Of a DNA stretch of 49,613 nt, positions 39,945-49,613 are shown piece after piece; within the stretch, counting starts at the first letter, position 1, and every line of letters starts with the position of its first letter. Source of the DNA: Acephala macrosclerotiorum (taxonomy: Eukaryota; Ascomycota; Leotiomycetes; Helotiales; Mollisiaceae); contig MU119546.1 of NCBI GenBank assembly GCA_014904845.1, positions 1-49,613 on the forward strand, in the 5' to 3' direction. A model generated the notes under the pieces. It did no database searches and was not told the origin of the DNA. It worked only from the letters and a program-made list of their open reading frames with translations. A program made the position numbers and the translations under genes.

Positions 39945-40066
39945 ATAATCTACTTCTATTTCAAATTTCAAGTAATAGCTCTTAATTTAAGCGTTTTATA
40001 AGCATTTGAAGTTGGCAGAGTTATTGAGGTAGTAGTTTGAGATTCTGCCGGGCGGTGAAGCCGATA
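39945..40066. other. Linker between hairpin module and 204-bp units, with a possible tRNA-like A/B-box stretch
   Basis: This moderately AT-rich linker is otherwise featureless up to about 40,010. Then GGCAGA (40,014-40,019) and TCTGCC (40,044-40,049) form a 6-bp inverted repeat around a 24-base loop. The interval holds TTGGCAGAGTTATTGAGG and AGTTTGAGATTC, loosely like RNA polymerase III A and B boxes but too closely spaced for a normal tRNA. A pol III promoter is speculative. Short GATAAGCT direct repeats follow at about 40,062-40,077. Confidence 0.35.
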
Positions 40067-40480
40067 AGCTGATAAGCTCCTTAGTGCGTAAGGTAGAAAT
40101 CTACTTCGAAGTTTATTACCAGGGGGACACCCCTTGGGACCCCCGTTTTATATTTAGTTACTACGATCGATTCAATTGATTATAGAGAGTTATTTACTAG
40201 GGGGAGACTCTTTAGGACCCCCCTTAAAAGCTGCGCAGCCGTGGAATGGATTTTAGTGTTTTAGCATTGAAGTGCCTAAGTGCCTGAGTGCCTAAGGCAG
40301 AAACGCACTTGCTGCGGAGTCTCATATTACCAGGGGGACATTCCCTGGGACTCCCGTTTCTTATATCAAGTTGCTACGATCGATTCAATTAATTTAAATC
40401 ACTTTTTTTAATATATAATTTCAGAGAGAGACTTCTTAGAACTCTTTTTAAAAGCTGCGCAACTATAGAATAAAATAGAA
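40067..40480 (+). repeat. 204-bp tandem repeat, units U1 and U2
   Basis: Taking AAGG(C/T)AGAAA as the phase mark, units begin at 40,090 and 40,294, exactly 204 bp apart. Shared blocks in order: a variable run of TGCCTAAG-like 8-mers; AAGGCAGAAACGCACTT; ACCAGGGGGACA with a GGGAC(C/T)CCCGT tail; CTACGATCGATTCAATT (40,161 and 40,374); an AGAC..GGACCCCC-like block; and CTGCGCA (40,231 and 40,455). U1 contains the perfect palindrome GCTGCGCAGC at 40,230-40,239. U2 folds CCAGGG (40,330-40,335) with CCCTGG (40,343-40,348). U1 keeps the same stem with one G-T pair (40,119-40,125 with 40,131-40,137). U2 breaks off into AT-rich DNA after CTATAGAA at 40,470. Confidence 0.88.
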
Positions 40481-43400
40481 TAAAATTTATTTTAAGTTTG
40501 TATTTATCGTTAAACAATAGAATTGTAATAATTTGTATCGAATATTATTTTTTTGTTTACTATTTCTATACTAATTATTTCTTTATTTAATTAATAATAC
40601 TCGTATTTTTTATCGTTTTATTGAAATAAAATATAAAAAAATAATAAATAAAATTTTATATTTTTCGCGATTTTTTGTTTTTTATTTAAAATTTTATTTT
40701 TAAATATTTTTAAATATTTTATTATTTTGAGAGTTTTTTTTTTCGTTTGATTTTTCGATTATTTTTATTATTATTTTCGATTTTCTATTAATAATACGAT
40801 TTATATAATCGATTTATTTTAAATTTTATGTGTTTTTTTTTTATTATTATATTATTAATTTAAAATTTAATTTCGATTTTTTTTTTTTTTTAAAATATTC
40901 AATTTATAGTTTTCGTTTTAAATGATTCGTTTATTTGTATTTACAATTTTTAATTTTTTTTTAATTAATATATTAATATTATTAAATTGTTTTTAATTTC
41001 AAATAATTATTGAATTTATTTTTTCGTATTTTGAATTTATTTTTTATTCGTTTTTTTTATAAAAATTATTTTTACAACGATTTTTATTAATTTAATAATA
41101 TAAACGTAATTTTATATTTTTGTTTTTTATTATTATTAATATAAAATTATTATTTTTTTATTTGAAATTTTAATTTTATATTCGATTTTATAATTTAAAA
41201 AATGTAATTTAATTCGTAAAAACTTATAAATATATTTCGTATATATATTGTATTTGAATTTCAAATAATATTTTTTAAAATTTTTATATTTTGATTTTAA
41301 AATTATAATAAATTTTATTATCGAAAAATATTAAAAAAAAACTAGTAATTTTTAAAATAATTCGTTTTTTAAATTGATTATTTTTTTTTTTTTTTTTGAA
41401 AAAATTTTTTTTATAAATATTTTATTATTATTTTAAATTTTATCGCGTTAAAAACTTTTTTAATATTTATAAATTTTTTTATTATCGTTTTATTATTTAT
41501 ATTTTTTTTTTCAATATAATAAATTACAATTTTAATTATATTTATAATATATTTTTTTAAATTAATTTTTAATTAAATCGTTATTATTTAATCGTATTAT
41601 AATTACTCGTTTTAAATTTTTTTTTAATACGAATAAAAAAATAATAAATTGTTATTTTTTAATCGTTATTAATTTTTTTTTTTTTTTTGAAATTAATATA
41701 AATTTATATATTTTGAAAAAATATTTTTTTTTAATTATATATTCGTTAAATAATTTTATAATAATAATTTTTATTAAAAATCAAATTTATTTAAATATAA
41801 AAATTATTATTTTATTAAAATTTACAATTAAAATATTTATTTTTATAAACGTTTTTTTTATTTTTTTATATTAAACGAAATTTATTTTATTTTTTCGAAA
41901 ATTGATATTTTTTTATTATTAATTGTTTTTTTCGAATTTAAAATTCTTTTTAATAAAATTAAAAATTATTTAATAATTTCTTATAATTAATCGATTTTTT
42001 TTAATCGTATAAAAAAAATTAATAATTAATCGATTTTATTTTATTTTATAATATAATATATATTTTTATTTGTAATAATATTTTTTATTTAATTTTATTA
42101 AAAAAAAAATTTATTTTTTTGAATTATTTACGTATTTTTATTTTATTTTTTATTTTAAATTTATTTCAATATAATAAATTTTTTATAAATTTTTACGAAT
42201 TTTTTATTTTATTAAAAAAATTTATATATATTTATATTTTGTAAATCGTTATATTTTTTAATTAAACGAAACATTTTTTTTATAATTTTATAATTATTAT
42301 ATTTTAATTATTTTTATTATTTTAATCGTTGAAATATTTTATTTTAAAGTTTTTTAATTTAATTTTTTTCGTATCGAATTTTCGTTTTTTGATTTTTTCA
42401 GATTTTAATATTTCGATTTATAAAAATAAATAATTTAATTCGTAGTATATAATCGAATTTATTTAAATTTATATATTTAATATATTAAATATTATAAAAT
42501 TTAAAATAAATTTTTTTTATCGATATTTAAATATTATTAAAAACGAATTAATATATTTTTATTTATTATAAATTTTAAAATTGTATTTATTAAAATTTCT
42601 CGTAATAATATAATTTTTTATTATAAATATTATATAAATTCATTTTATTATAATTTTATATATATATATATATTTTTTTCAAATTTATAAATATTATATA
42701 TTTATAATTTCAAAAATAATTTAATAATATTTATATATTTATTTTATTAATTAATTAATTAAATTTTGATTTTTTTTTAATAAAAATAAAAAATATTAAT
42801 TTTTCGTTTTATTTTATATATAATTCGAATATATTACATATAAAATATATTTTTATAATTTTGTTTTTTAAATTGTAAATATAAATTTTTTATATTAAAA
42901 TTATTAATTTTTTTTTTTTAATTATTATTTATAATAAAATCTTTTAAAAAAAATCGTTTTTACGTATATTATTATTTAAAATTATAATATTTATATAAAT
43001 TTACTAAATATTATTTGACTCGTTATCGTTGTAATTACTATTGTAATAAAAATCGAAATAATAAATTTTTTTTTTAAATTTTTTTTTTTTGATTGAGATT
43101 TTTATTTTTTATATTTTAATTCTCGTTTTAATAATTCGCGTTTTATTATTTTTTTGTATACTTTTAATTATTATTATTTACGCGTTTAAATAAATATTTT
43201 TTTTTTTAATTAAATATAAAAAATATAAAAAATATTTTATTTTATATTTTTATTTATTAATAATAAAATCGTACGAAACGTAATAATTTTTTTTTAATTT
43301 TCGAATAATTTAATATATTTTTTAAATATATTTTTTTTAAATAATATTTAAACGTTTATTAATTTCGAATTATTTTTATTTATAAAAATTTCGATTTTAA

Positions 43401-44990
43401 TTAATTCAAATTTATATAATCGATTAATTTCTTTTGTTATTTCGTCGATTATTAAATAATATTCGTTTTTAAATATTTCGAGTTTTCGAATTATTATTTT
43501 GTTTTATTTCGTTGTTTTTTTTAATACGATTATTCTCGTTTTTTTTTTGATTAATTTTACGTATTTTATTAATTCGTTTTATTATATCGATTTTTTATAC
43601 GTTATTATTAAAATATATATAATTCGATTAATCTTAAAAAATTCTTTGTAATTTTTTTAATTGTTTTTAAATAATTATTTAATTTTAATATTTATTTATT
43701 TCTCGTTTAAAATTTCTTTTTTTAAATTAAAACGTAAAAAACTCGTAAATTTATTTTAAATTTAATTTAAATTAAATTTATTTTTTTAATTTTAATTTTA
43801 ATTATTTTATTAATCGATTAATAATATTAATTAATAATTTTTTTTATTTTGTTTTTTAAATAATTTTATTAATAATTTTTATTATAAATTTAATTTTATT
43901 ATTTTTTAAATATATAATTAAATAATTATAATTATTAAATATTCAATTTTTTATTATTATTTTTAATTTATTTTTCATAAGTTTATTTGATTAATTTATA
44001 ATTATTATAAATTTTTTAAATTTAAAATTCAATTCGAAAATTAAATATTTTTTAAAAATTTAACAATTTTAATTTTTTTTTTAATTTTTTGAATTCGTAC
44101 GTTTACGAGTTTATAAATTTATTTAATAATAATATTTAAATTAATATTAAATTATTATTCGATAATATTAACGTTTTTTGCGATATATAATAAAAAAATT
44201 ATTAATATTTTTTGTATTTGTTTTTCTCGTAATTTTTAAAATTTATTATTATTATTTAAACGTATAAAAACAATTTTTTCTTTTTATTGTTTTTTTTTTA
44301 AAAAAAAATATTTATTATATATTAATATTTATTTCGTTAATTTAATTCGTAGATTTATCGATTTATAATTATAATATAAAATTTGATTTTTTTTTATTTA
44401 AATTCGATTGAAAATTTTTTTTAATATTTTTTTTTATTTTTATATTTTATATATATTTTTTTTATTAAAAATATTATATTTATAATATTTAAAATTTATT
44501 TAAAAAAAAAAAAATTTTTCGTATTAATTTTAATACATTTAATAAAACGTTTATCGTTTTTTATATATCGTTGAAATTTTTAAATATTATTATAATAATT
44601 TTAAACGTATTAAAAAATCAATTAAAAATTAATTATAAAAAAAAAATTTAAATTTATTTAAAAAAAATTAAAAATAAAATCGAATTTTTTAATTTTTATA
44701 TTTATTAAACAATATATAATATATTTTTTTTTTTATATTTTATTTAGTATTTTTTATTTTTTATTAATTAAATTAATAAAAATTTAAAATATTAAAAAAA
44801 TAATATTTTTAATATAATTTTTTATAAAAATTTATTTAATTTTTTTTAAATTTTTTTTATTTGTTAATTTAAAAAAAATATTTTCAAAAAAAATTTATTT
44901 ATAAAATCATAGAATTTAAATACTAATAATAATAAAATCTTTATACGCTATATATTTGTTTTTATTTTTAATATTTTCGTAAACGTTTTT
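40481..44990. other. T-rich RIP-like block R2-b interrupting the 204-bp repeat array, no gene seen
   Basis: About 4.5 kb of T-rich, CpG-spotted DNA lies between two parts of the 204-bp array. Mutation density is high but some non-CpG G survives (TTTGA, TTGTTT). About 43,729-43,790 (AAACGTAAAAAACTCGTAAA) resembles 33,770-33,830 of R2-a. Its length and position suit an inserted mobile element, but no protein motif, terminal repeat or target duplication can be read with confidence. The possible duplicated flank is CTGCGCAACTATAGAA, present at 40,455-40,470 and 45,126-45,141, although this word also belongs to the tandem unit. Confidence 0.5.
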
Positions 44991-45074
44991 AATTGTTCGT
45001 ACGAGTTTCAAGATCGTTTTAGAGTTCTGTTTAATATGCTAGTACTTTTTAAAGCTCGTAATCGTCGTCCTAGA

Positions 45075-45089
45075 ACGTGATCACGTGAT
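45075..45089. promoter_or_regulatory. 12-bp palindrome with a CACGTG core word
   Basis: ACGTGATCACGT (45,075-45,086) is a perfect palindrome, overlapped by ATCACGTGAT (45,080-45,089). CACGTG is the classical E-box core bound by bHLH factors. With no gene next to it, a regulatory role is only a possibility. Further CACGTG words occur at about 34,892 and 45,724. Confidence 0.3.
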
Positions 45090-45119
45090 TGTTGTCTCTC
45101 TCGAAAAAGTATGTAGAAA

Positions 45120-45402
45120 ACTGAACTGCGCAACTATAGAAATGTCTAGCACTTAAATAAGCGCCTAGATGCCTAAGGCAGAAACGCACTTCTAGTAGAG
45201 TCTCACACTAGAAAGACACCCACTGGGACCCCCGTCTCTTATATTAAACTACTACGATCGATTCAATCAATATAAATCACTTTACTTAGTATATAATTCC
45301 AGAAGAAGACCCCCTGAGACCCCCCTCGAAAACTGCGCAGCCGTAGAGCTGTTCTAGCACTTAAATGCCTTAATGCCTAAGGCAGAAACGCACTTAAGAG
45401 TT
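45120..45402 (+). repeat. 204-bp tandem repeat, units U3 and U4 (second part of array)
   Basis: The phase mark AAGGCAGAAACGCACTT occurs at 45,175 and 45,379, again 204 bp apart. CTGCGCA occurs at 45,126 and 45,333. U3 carries CTACGATCGATTCAAT at 45,252 and an AGACCCCCTGAGACCCCCC block at about 45,307-45,326. U4 stops just after CGCACTTAAGAG, giving way to unique sequence near 45,405. The hairpin formed in U1 and U2 by the CCAGGG stem is degraded in U3. Orientation is the same as in island 1. Confidence 0.88.
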
Positions 45403-45805
45403 TTGCGATCGCCATTTTGACTGAGTGCGACTATATTCTATTGATTTGCACAACAACGGATTAATAGAATTGCTTGAAACTTGAAATCTGAAGATATTTA
45501 ATTGAGTTTCAATTTATTTGCAACTCTTATATGATTTGTATTAGTAAATAATTTATAACTGTAGTCGCATATTTATTGAAGTTTTGGTGTTCTTCACCGG
45601 ATTGGCTGCATATTAGTCCCAAGTCACGAGACTGCCGAATTCCTTAACAGACCAATCAAATCGCTGCATTTGGGTACCTCGATTAAATTTGAGTGAAATC
45701 GCTCATTGTAAGAAGTGTTGATGTCACGTGCATATAGAAAAGTTGACATTAGTCCTTATATCGGACAGGCAAAGAAAAATTGACATTAGTTCTTATGTCG
45801 AACAA
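45403..45805. other. Unique-looking end region of island 2 with inverted and direct repeats
   Basis: This is ordinary-complexity DNA with balanced C and G. TGCGACTA (45,426-45,433) and TAGTCGCA (45,562-45,569) form an 8-bp inverted repeat around about 130 bp. ATTGG and CCAAT words occur near 45,600 and 45,652. TTGACATTAGT at 45,743 is repeated at 45,780, inside a 37-bp direct repeat. A diverged, mutated relative of 45,685-45,770 lies at 34,840-34,925, so this is probably the end of a repeated element and not a host promoter. Confidence 0.6.
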
Positions 45806-48800
45806 GTAATAATTTAATAATTTATTTTGTAATTAATTTATTATAAATAATTTCGTAAATTTAATATAATAATATATAATATTTTTTTTAATTTTAATTA
45901 TTATTATTTTAATATTTTATTAAAAATTTTAAACGAATTTATAATTTAAATATAAAATATTAATAATAATTAAATAATTAAATTTTTTTTATAAAATATT
46001 ATATTAATAAATAAATAAATCGTTTATATAATTAATATAATTTAATATTAATAAATTTTATATTTATATTATTTATATTTTAAATATAAAATATAATAAA
46101 AATTTTTAAATCGAATTTTATAATTTTATTATTTAATATAATATTTTAAAATTTTTTTAATAAATATTAATTTAATTTTTAATATTTTTATAATTTATTT
46201 TAAATTAAATTTATTATTAAATATTTTATTTAATTATAAATATAAATTCCTTTTAATATAATTTTTAATTTTAAAATATATTTTTATTAAAATTATTATA
46301 AATTAAAATTTATAATTTCGTTTAATACGTTTTTTATAATAAAATTCATTAATTTATTTTTTAAATATTATAAAAAAAATTTTAATATATTACTTTTATA
46401 ATAATAATTATAAAAAATTCGAAATTTTTTTTTTAATAATATTATATAATTGTTTTTTATATTTTTTATTATTATTATAAAATTAATTATTAAATAATTA
46501 ATAAAAAAAATCGATATTAAAAATAATATTAATTTATAAATAAAAAATAAATAAAAAAAAATAATTAATTAAAATTGAAAAATATATATATATATATTTT
46601 AAAATATTTTTATTACGTTTTCGAATTATATAATAAATATATAAAATTTAAATATAATATAATTTAAATTTGATATTTAAATTTTTTTAAATAAATATAT
46701 AATTAAAAATTTTGAAATTATAATTAATAATTTAATATAAATTTTTTTAAAATTTAAAAATATATATTATTTAAAATATATTAAAATAATAAAAATAATT
46801 AATTAAAATAATTTATAAATTTTAAATATAAATAAAATTACTTTTTATAAAATTTTTAAAAAAAATTAATATTAATATATTTAATTATTAAATTAATTAT
46901 TAAAATTTAATATTATATAATTATATTATTATTTTTAAATTAATTAACGTTTTAAATTTTTTTAAATTTAATAATTTTTATTATTATTTTAAAATATAAA
47001 AAAAAATTAAAATATTTATATTTATATTTATATTTATAATTTAAATAAAATAAAAATTTAATAAAAAATTAAAAAAATTAAAATTTATTATTATAAAATC
47101 GAATTTTTAATAATATTAATATTTTAAAAATTTAATTAATTATTTATAAAATACAAAAAATAAAATAAAATTAATTATATTTTATTTAAATAAAATATAT
47201 TAAAATTTTTAATAAAATTTTAAAATATATATAAATAATTATTTTTATTTTTAAATTTTTAAATATTTTAATTAATTAATTTAATAAACGTTTTTTAAAA
47301 AAAGAAATTATAAAGTTTTTATATAATTATAAAATATAAATATAAATAAAATAAAAAATAAAAATTAATATTTAAAATTAATATATTTAAAAATATTAAT
47401 TTTATATAATTTAATATTAATATATATTTTTATTGAATTTATAAACGATTTAATTAAAATATTTTATATTAATAAAAATAAATTATTTTGAAAAATAATA
47501 TTTATTTTATAAATAAATTTAATTTAAATATTATTAATAAAATATAATTAAATATATATAAAAAAAAATTTATTTAAAAAACGAAATTTAAAATATAAAA
47601 ATAATATTTATTTTAATAATAAAAATATAAATTATTATTTAAAAATAAATTTATAAAATTTATAATAATTTTATTTTTATTTTTATTTTTAAATTATAAT
47701 AATAAATAAAATTTTTTTTTTTTAATTTTTAATAAATATAATATTTTAAAATTATTTTATATTAAAAATTATATATTTATAAAAATAATTTAATAAATTT
47801 TATTTATTAAAATATATATTATTTATATAATATATTTATTATTTAATATTATATATTTTATATTTAAATTTTTTTTTTAAATTATATATAATTAAATATT
47901 ATTTTAATATTAATATAATTTTTAATTTTTAATATTATAAAAATAAATTAAATATAAACGAAATTTAAATAAAATTAATCGTATATTAAAAAAGTTTTTA
48001 TTTTTATATTTATTTTTTATTTTTAAAAATATTTTTAAATATATATAAAAAATATAAAACATTATAAAAATTTTATTTTAAATATTATTAAAAATAAAAT
48101 AAATTTTATATTTTATATTTTATTTATTATTATTATATAATTTTATTAATTAAATAATTTATTTAAATATATTTTAATATTATAATAAATAAATAAATAA
48201 AAATATTTTTTCTATTATAAAATTATTATAATTTTTTACGTTTTATATTATTTAAAAAAAATTTTAATAATAATTTAAATTTTTTTTTTTATATTTTTAT
48301 ATTATTATTTAAATTTTAAACGATTTTATTAATTTATTATTACGTAAATTAATAAAATATAATTATATTTAATTAAAATAATAAAACGTTAAAATTTAAT
48401 TTTATAATTATATAATTTTTTAAAAAAAATTTAAAAAGTTTTTTTTTAAAATTATATATTAAATAAAATAATTTATATTAATAAAATAAATTATAATATT
48501 TTAATACAAAAAACGAAATTTTTAAAAAAAGTTTTTTTAATATAAAATTTTATAATAAATACGTTTTTATTTAAAATATTAAAAAATTTATCAATTTTAT
48601 TATTTAATAAAATTTTAAATTATTATTTTATTTTAATAATTATATTAATTTTAAATATTTATAAAACGTTTAAATTAAATATTTTTAATTTAAAACTTAA
48701 AATAAAAATAAATTATTAAAATTAAAAACTTTATAATTTTTTTTAAAAATATTTTTACGAAATTTACAAAATAAAATATATATTAAATATTGAAAAAAAA

Positions 48801-49613
48801 AAACTCGTTTATTATTAATTCGTTTAATAAATCGTCGAACGAGTTTTTTTTTTTTAAAATAAATTTTTTTTTTATTAAATAATATAAATAATTTATTTTA
48901 TTTATAAAAAAAATTAATTATGTATTTTAAATTTTTATATTATTTTATTATTATTATTTTTTTATTATTTTTTTTAAATTTCAATTTATAAATTTTTTTT
49001 TAATTATTAAATAAATAAATTTTTTTTTAATTTTAATTATTATTTTTTTTTTATTTTGAAAATAATTTTTATTAATATAAAATATATTATTTTTATAATT
49101 AAAATATTTTTTTTATTTTAATATTTATTTATTATATTATTATTTTAATATTTTTTATATATTATATATATATATTTTTAATTATATAATAATTTATAAT
49201 TTTTTATTTTTTATTTTTTATAATAATTTATTTTATTAAAATTAATATTAATTAATTAATATTATTCGTTTAAATTTATAAATAAAATTTTAATAAAAAT
49301 TAATAATATATTATTATTAAAAATCTAAATATTAATAAAAATTTTATTATTATATAAAATTTTGAATTATTTTTAATTATAATATTTAATTATTAATATT
49401 ATTAAAAATATTATATTATATATAAACGATTTAAATTTATATAAAATCGTTTATAAATTTTAATATATATATTATAAATTAATTATTTTTAAAAATATAT
49501 TAAAAAAATAAAAATAAAATAATATTAATAATCTTTTTATAAAAAAACATATAAAATTAATTTAAATATAAATAAAAATATATAATTAAATAATTTAAAA
49601 TATAATATTATTT
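45806..49613. other. Extremely AT-rich block, no gene seen
   Basis: This is the most AT-pure part of the window. Only isolated CpG dinucleotides and very few other C or G bases interrupt A and T runs. I could not align it convincingly to R1 or R2, although a highly decayed copy could be hidden. No open frame or RNA-like structure was found. The one structured site is the inverted repeat at 48,793-48,854. Confidence 0.6.
48793..48854. repeat. Inverted repeat with 17-bp arms
   Basis: An A run ending in AACTCGTT (48,793-48,809) is matched by AACGAGTT followed by a T run (48,838-48,854). The arms are perfect and the loop is 28 bases, itself holding CpG words (ATTCG, ATCGTCG). Part of the pairing is A-tract against T-tract, but the CTCG/CGAG core makes chance less likely in DNA with so few C and G bases. 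Confidence 0.75.

Larger units (their letters stand above)
39791..40480. other. Little-mutated, GC-moderate island 1 (hairpin module plus 204-bp repeats)
   Basis: Base composition changes sharply at about 39,791 and returns to AT-rich at about 40,475. Non-CpG C and G are abundant (GGCC, CCCCC, TGCC, GCAG), so this DNA has escaped, or post-dates, the RIP-like mutation around it. It holds a series of strong hairpins (39,808-39,944), a linker, and two 204-bp tandem units. It has no convincing protein-coding frame: the 69-codon frame at 39,792-40,001 reads straight through the hairpin arms and matches no family I recognise. Confidence 0.85.
44991..45805. other. Little-mutated, GC-moderate island 2 (204-bp units plus unique sequence)
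   Basis: Composition rises gradually from about 44,990. The first 130 bp hold GTTCTG, GTCGTCC and the 12-bp palindrome ACGTGATCACGT (45,075-45,086). From about 45,120 to 45,400 lie two 204-bp units, then about 400 bp of normal-looking complex sequence ending in AT-rich DNA at about 45,806. No open frame of useful length was found in it. It is probably non-coding repeat DNA, or the end of a mobile element whose body is R2-b. Confidence 0.8.

Noticed and set aside
39792..40001. Plus-strand 69-codon open frame in the GC-moderate island
   Set aside because: It runs through four hairpins whose arms dictate its Arg/Ala/Gly-rich middle, then ends in AT-rich linker. Codon choice looks accidental and I recognise no protein family.
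40067..45402. CRISPR array
   Set aside because: The repeat unit is 204 bp and directly tandem, with no short repeats separated by unique spacers and no cas genes.
1..49613. Mitochondrial or apicomplexan-type AT-rich genome
   Set aside because: Such genomes are gene-dense or keep long open frames. Here there are no genes in nearly 50 kb, and the CpG-retaining decay of repeated copies fits RIP better. An organelle origin for the small hairpin module alone is not excluded.

Overview
This window is almost entirely non-coding, extremely A+T-rich repeat DNA. It looks like a nuclear AT-rich compartment of a filamentous ascomycete (Pezizomycotina) shaped by repeat-induced point mutation (RIP). Three observations support this. 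TpA is overwhelmingly common. CpA/TpG, CpT and CpC are strongly depleted. Most surviving C and G bases sit together as CpG, usually as TCGA, TTCG or ACGA. Related repeat copies differ mainly by C/T and G/A. No open reading frame looks like a real gene, and I saw no tRNA, rRNA, CRISPR array or telomere repeat. The species cannot be named from this sequence.

Layout. (1) 1-1,220: the terminal part of a large repeat family (called R1 here) on the minus strand, opening with a pure 9-bp tandem repeat at the window edge. (2) 1,221-about 2,114: a less mutated spacer. (3) About 2,115-6,090: a truncated minus-strand R1 copy. (4) 6,100-about 31,510: six plus-strand R1 units head to tail. The longest are about 6.8 kb. 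All share nearly the same start (ATATCAAAATRARAC-like), but their other ends or internal deletions vary. (5) About 31,510-34,930: a T-rich mutated block (R2-a) without a gene. (6) 34,931-39,790: extremely AT-rich DNA containing another decayed minus-strand R1 copy at about 36,600-38,500. (7) 39,791-40,480: a sharply bounded, little-mutated island with a run of strong hairpins followed by 204-bp tandem units. (8) 40,481-about 44,990: a second T-rich mutated block (R2-b). (9) About 44,991-45,805: a second little-mutated island with more of the same 204-bp units, then apparently unique sequence. (10) 45,806-49,613: AT-only-like DNA.

How the parts relate. The R1 copies explain more than half of the window and record tandem growth, inversion, deletion and mutation. 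The two GC-moderate islands belong to one repeat system: the 204-bp units resume on the far side of R2-b, and a 16-bp word is identical at both edges of the interruption. The 3' part of the second island also has a mutated relative at the end of R2-a (about 34,840-34,925). The most interesting signals are the constant-start, variable-end R1 array, the hairpin island with its 204-bp repeats, and the strand-asymmetric mutation of R1. All alignments were made by eye; boundaries marked 'about' may be off by tens of bases.
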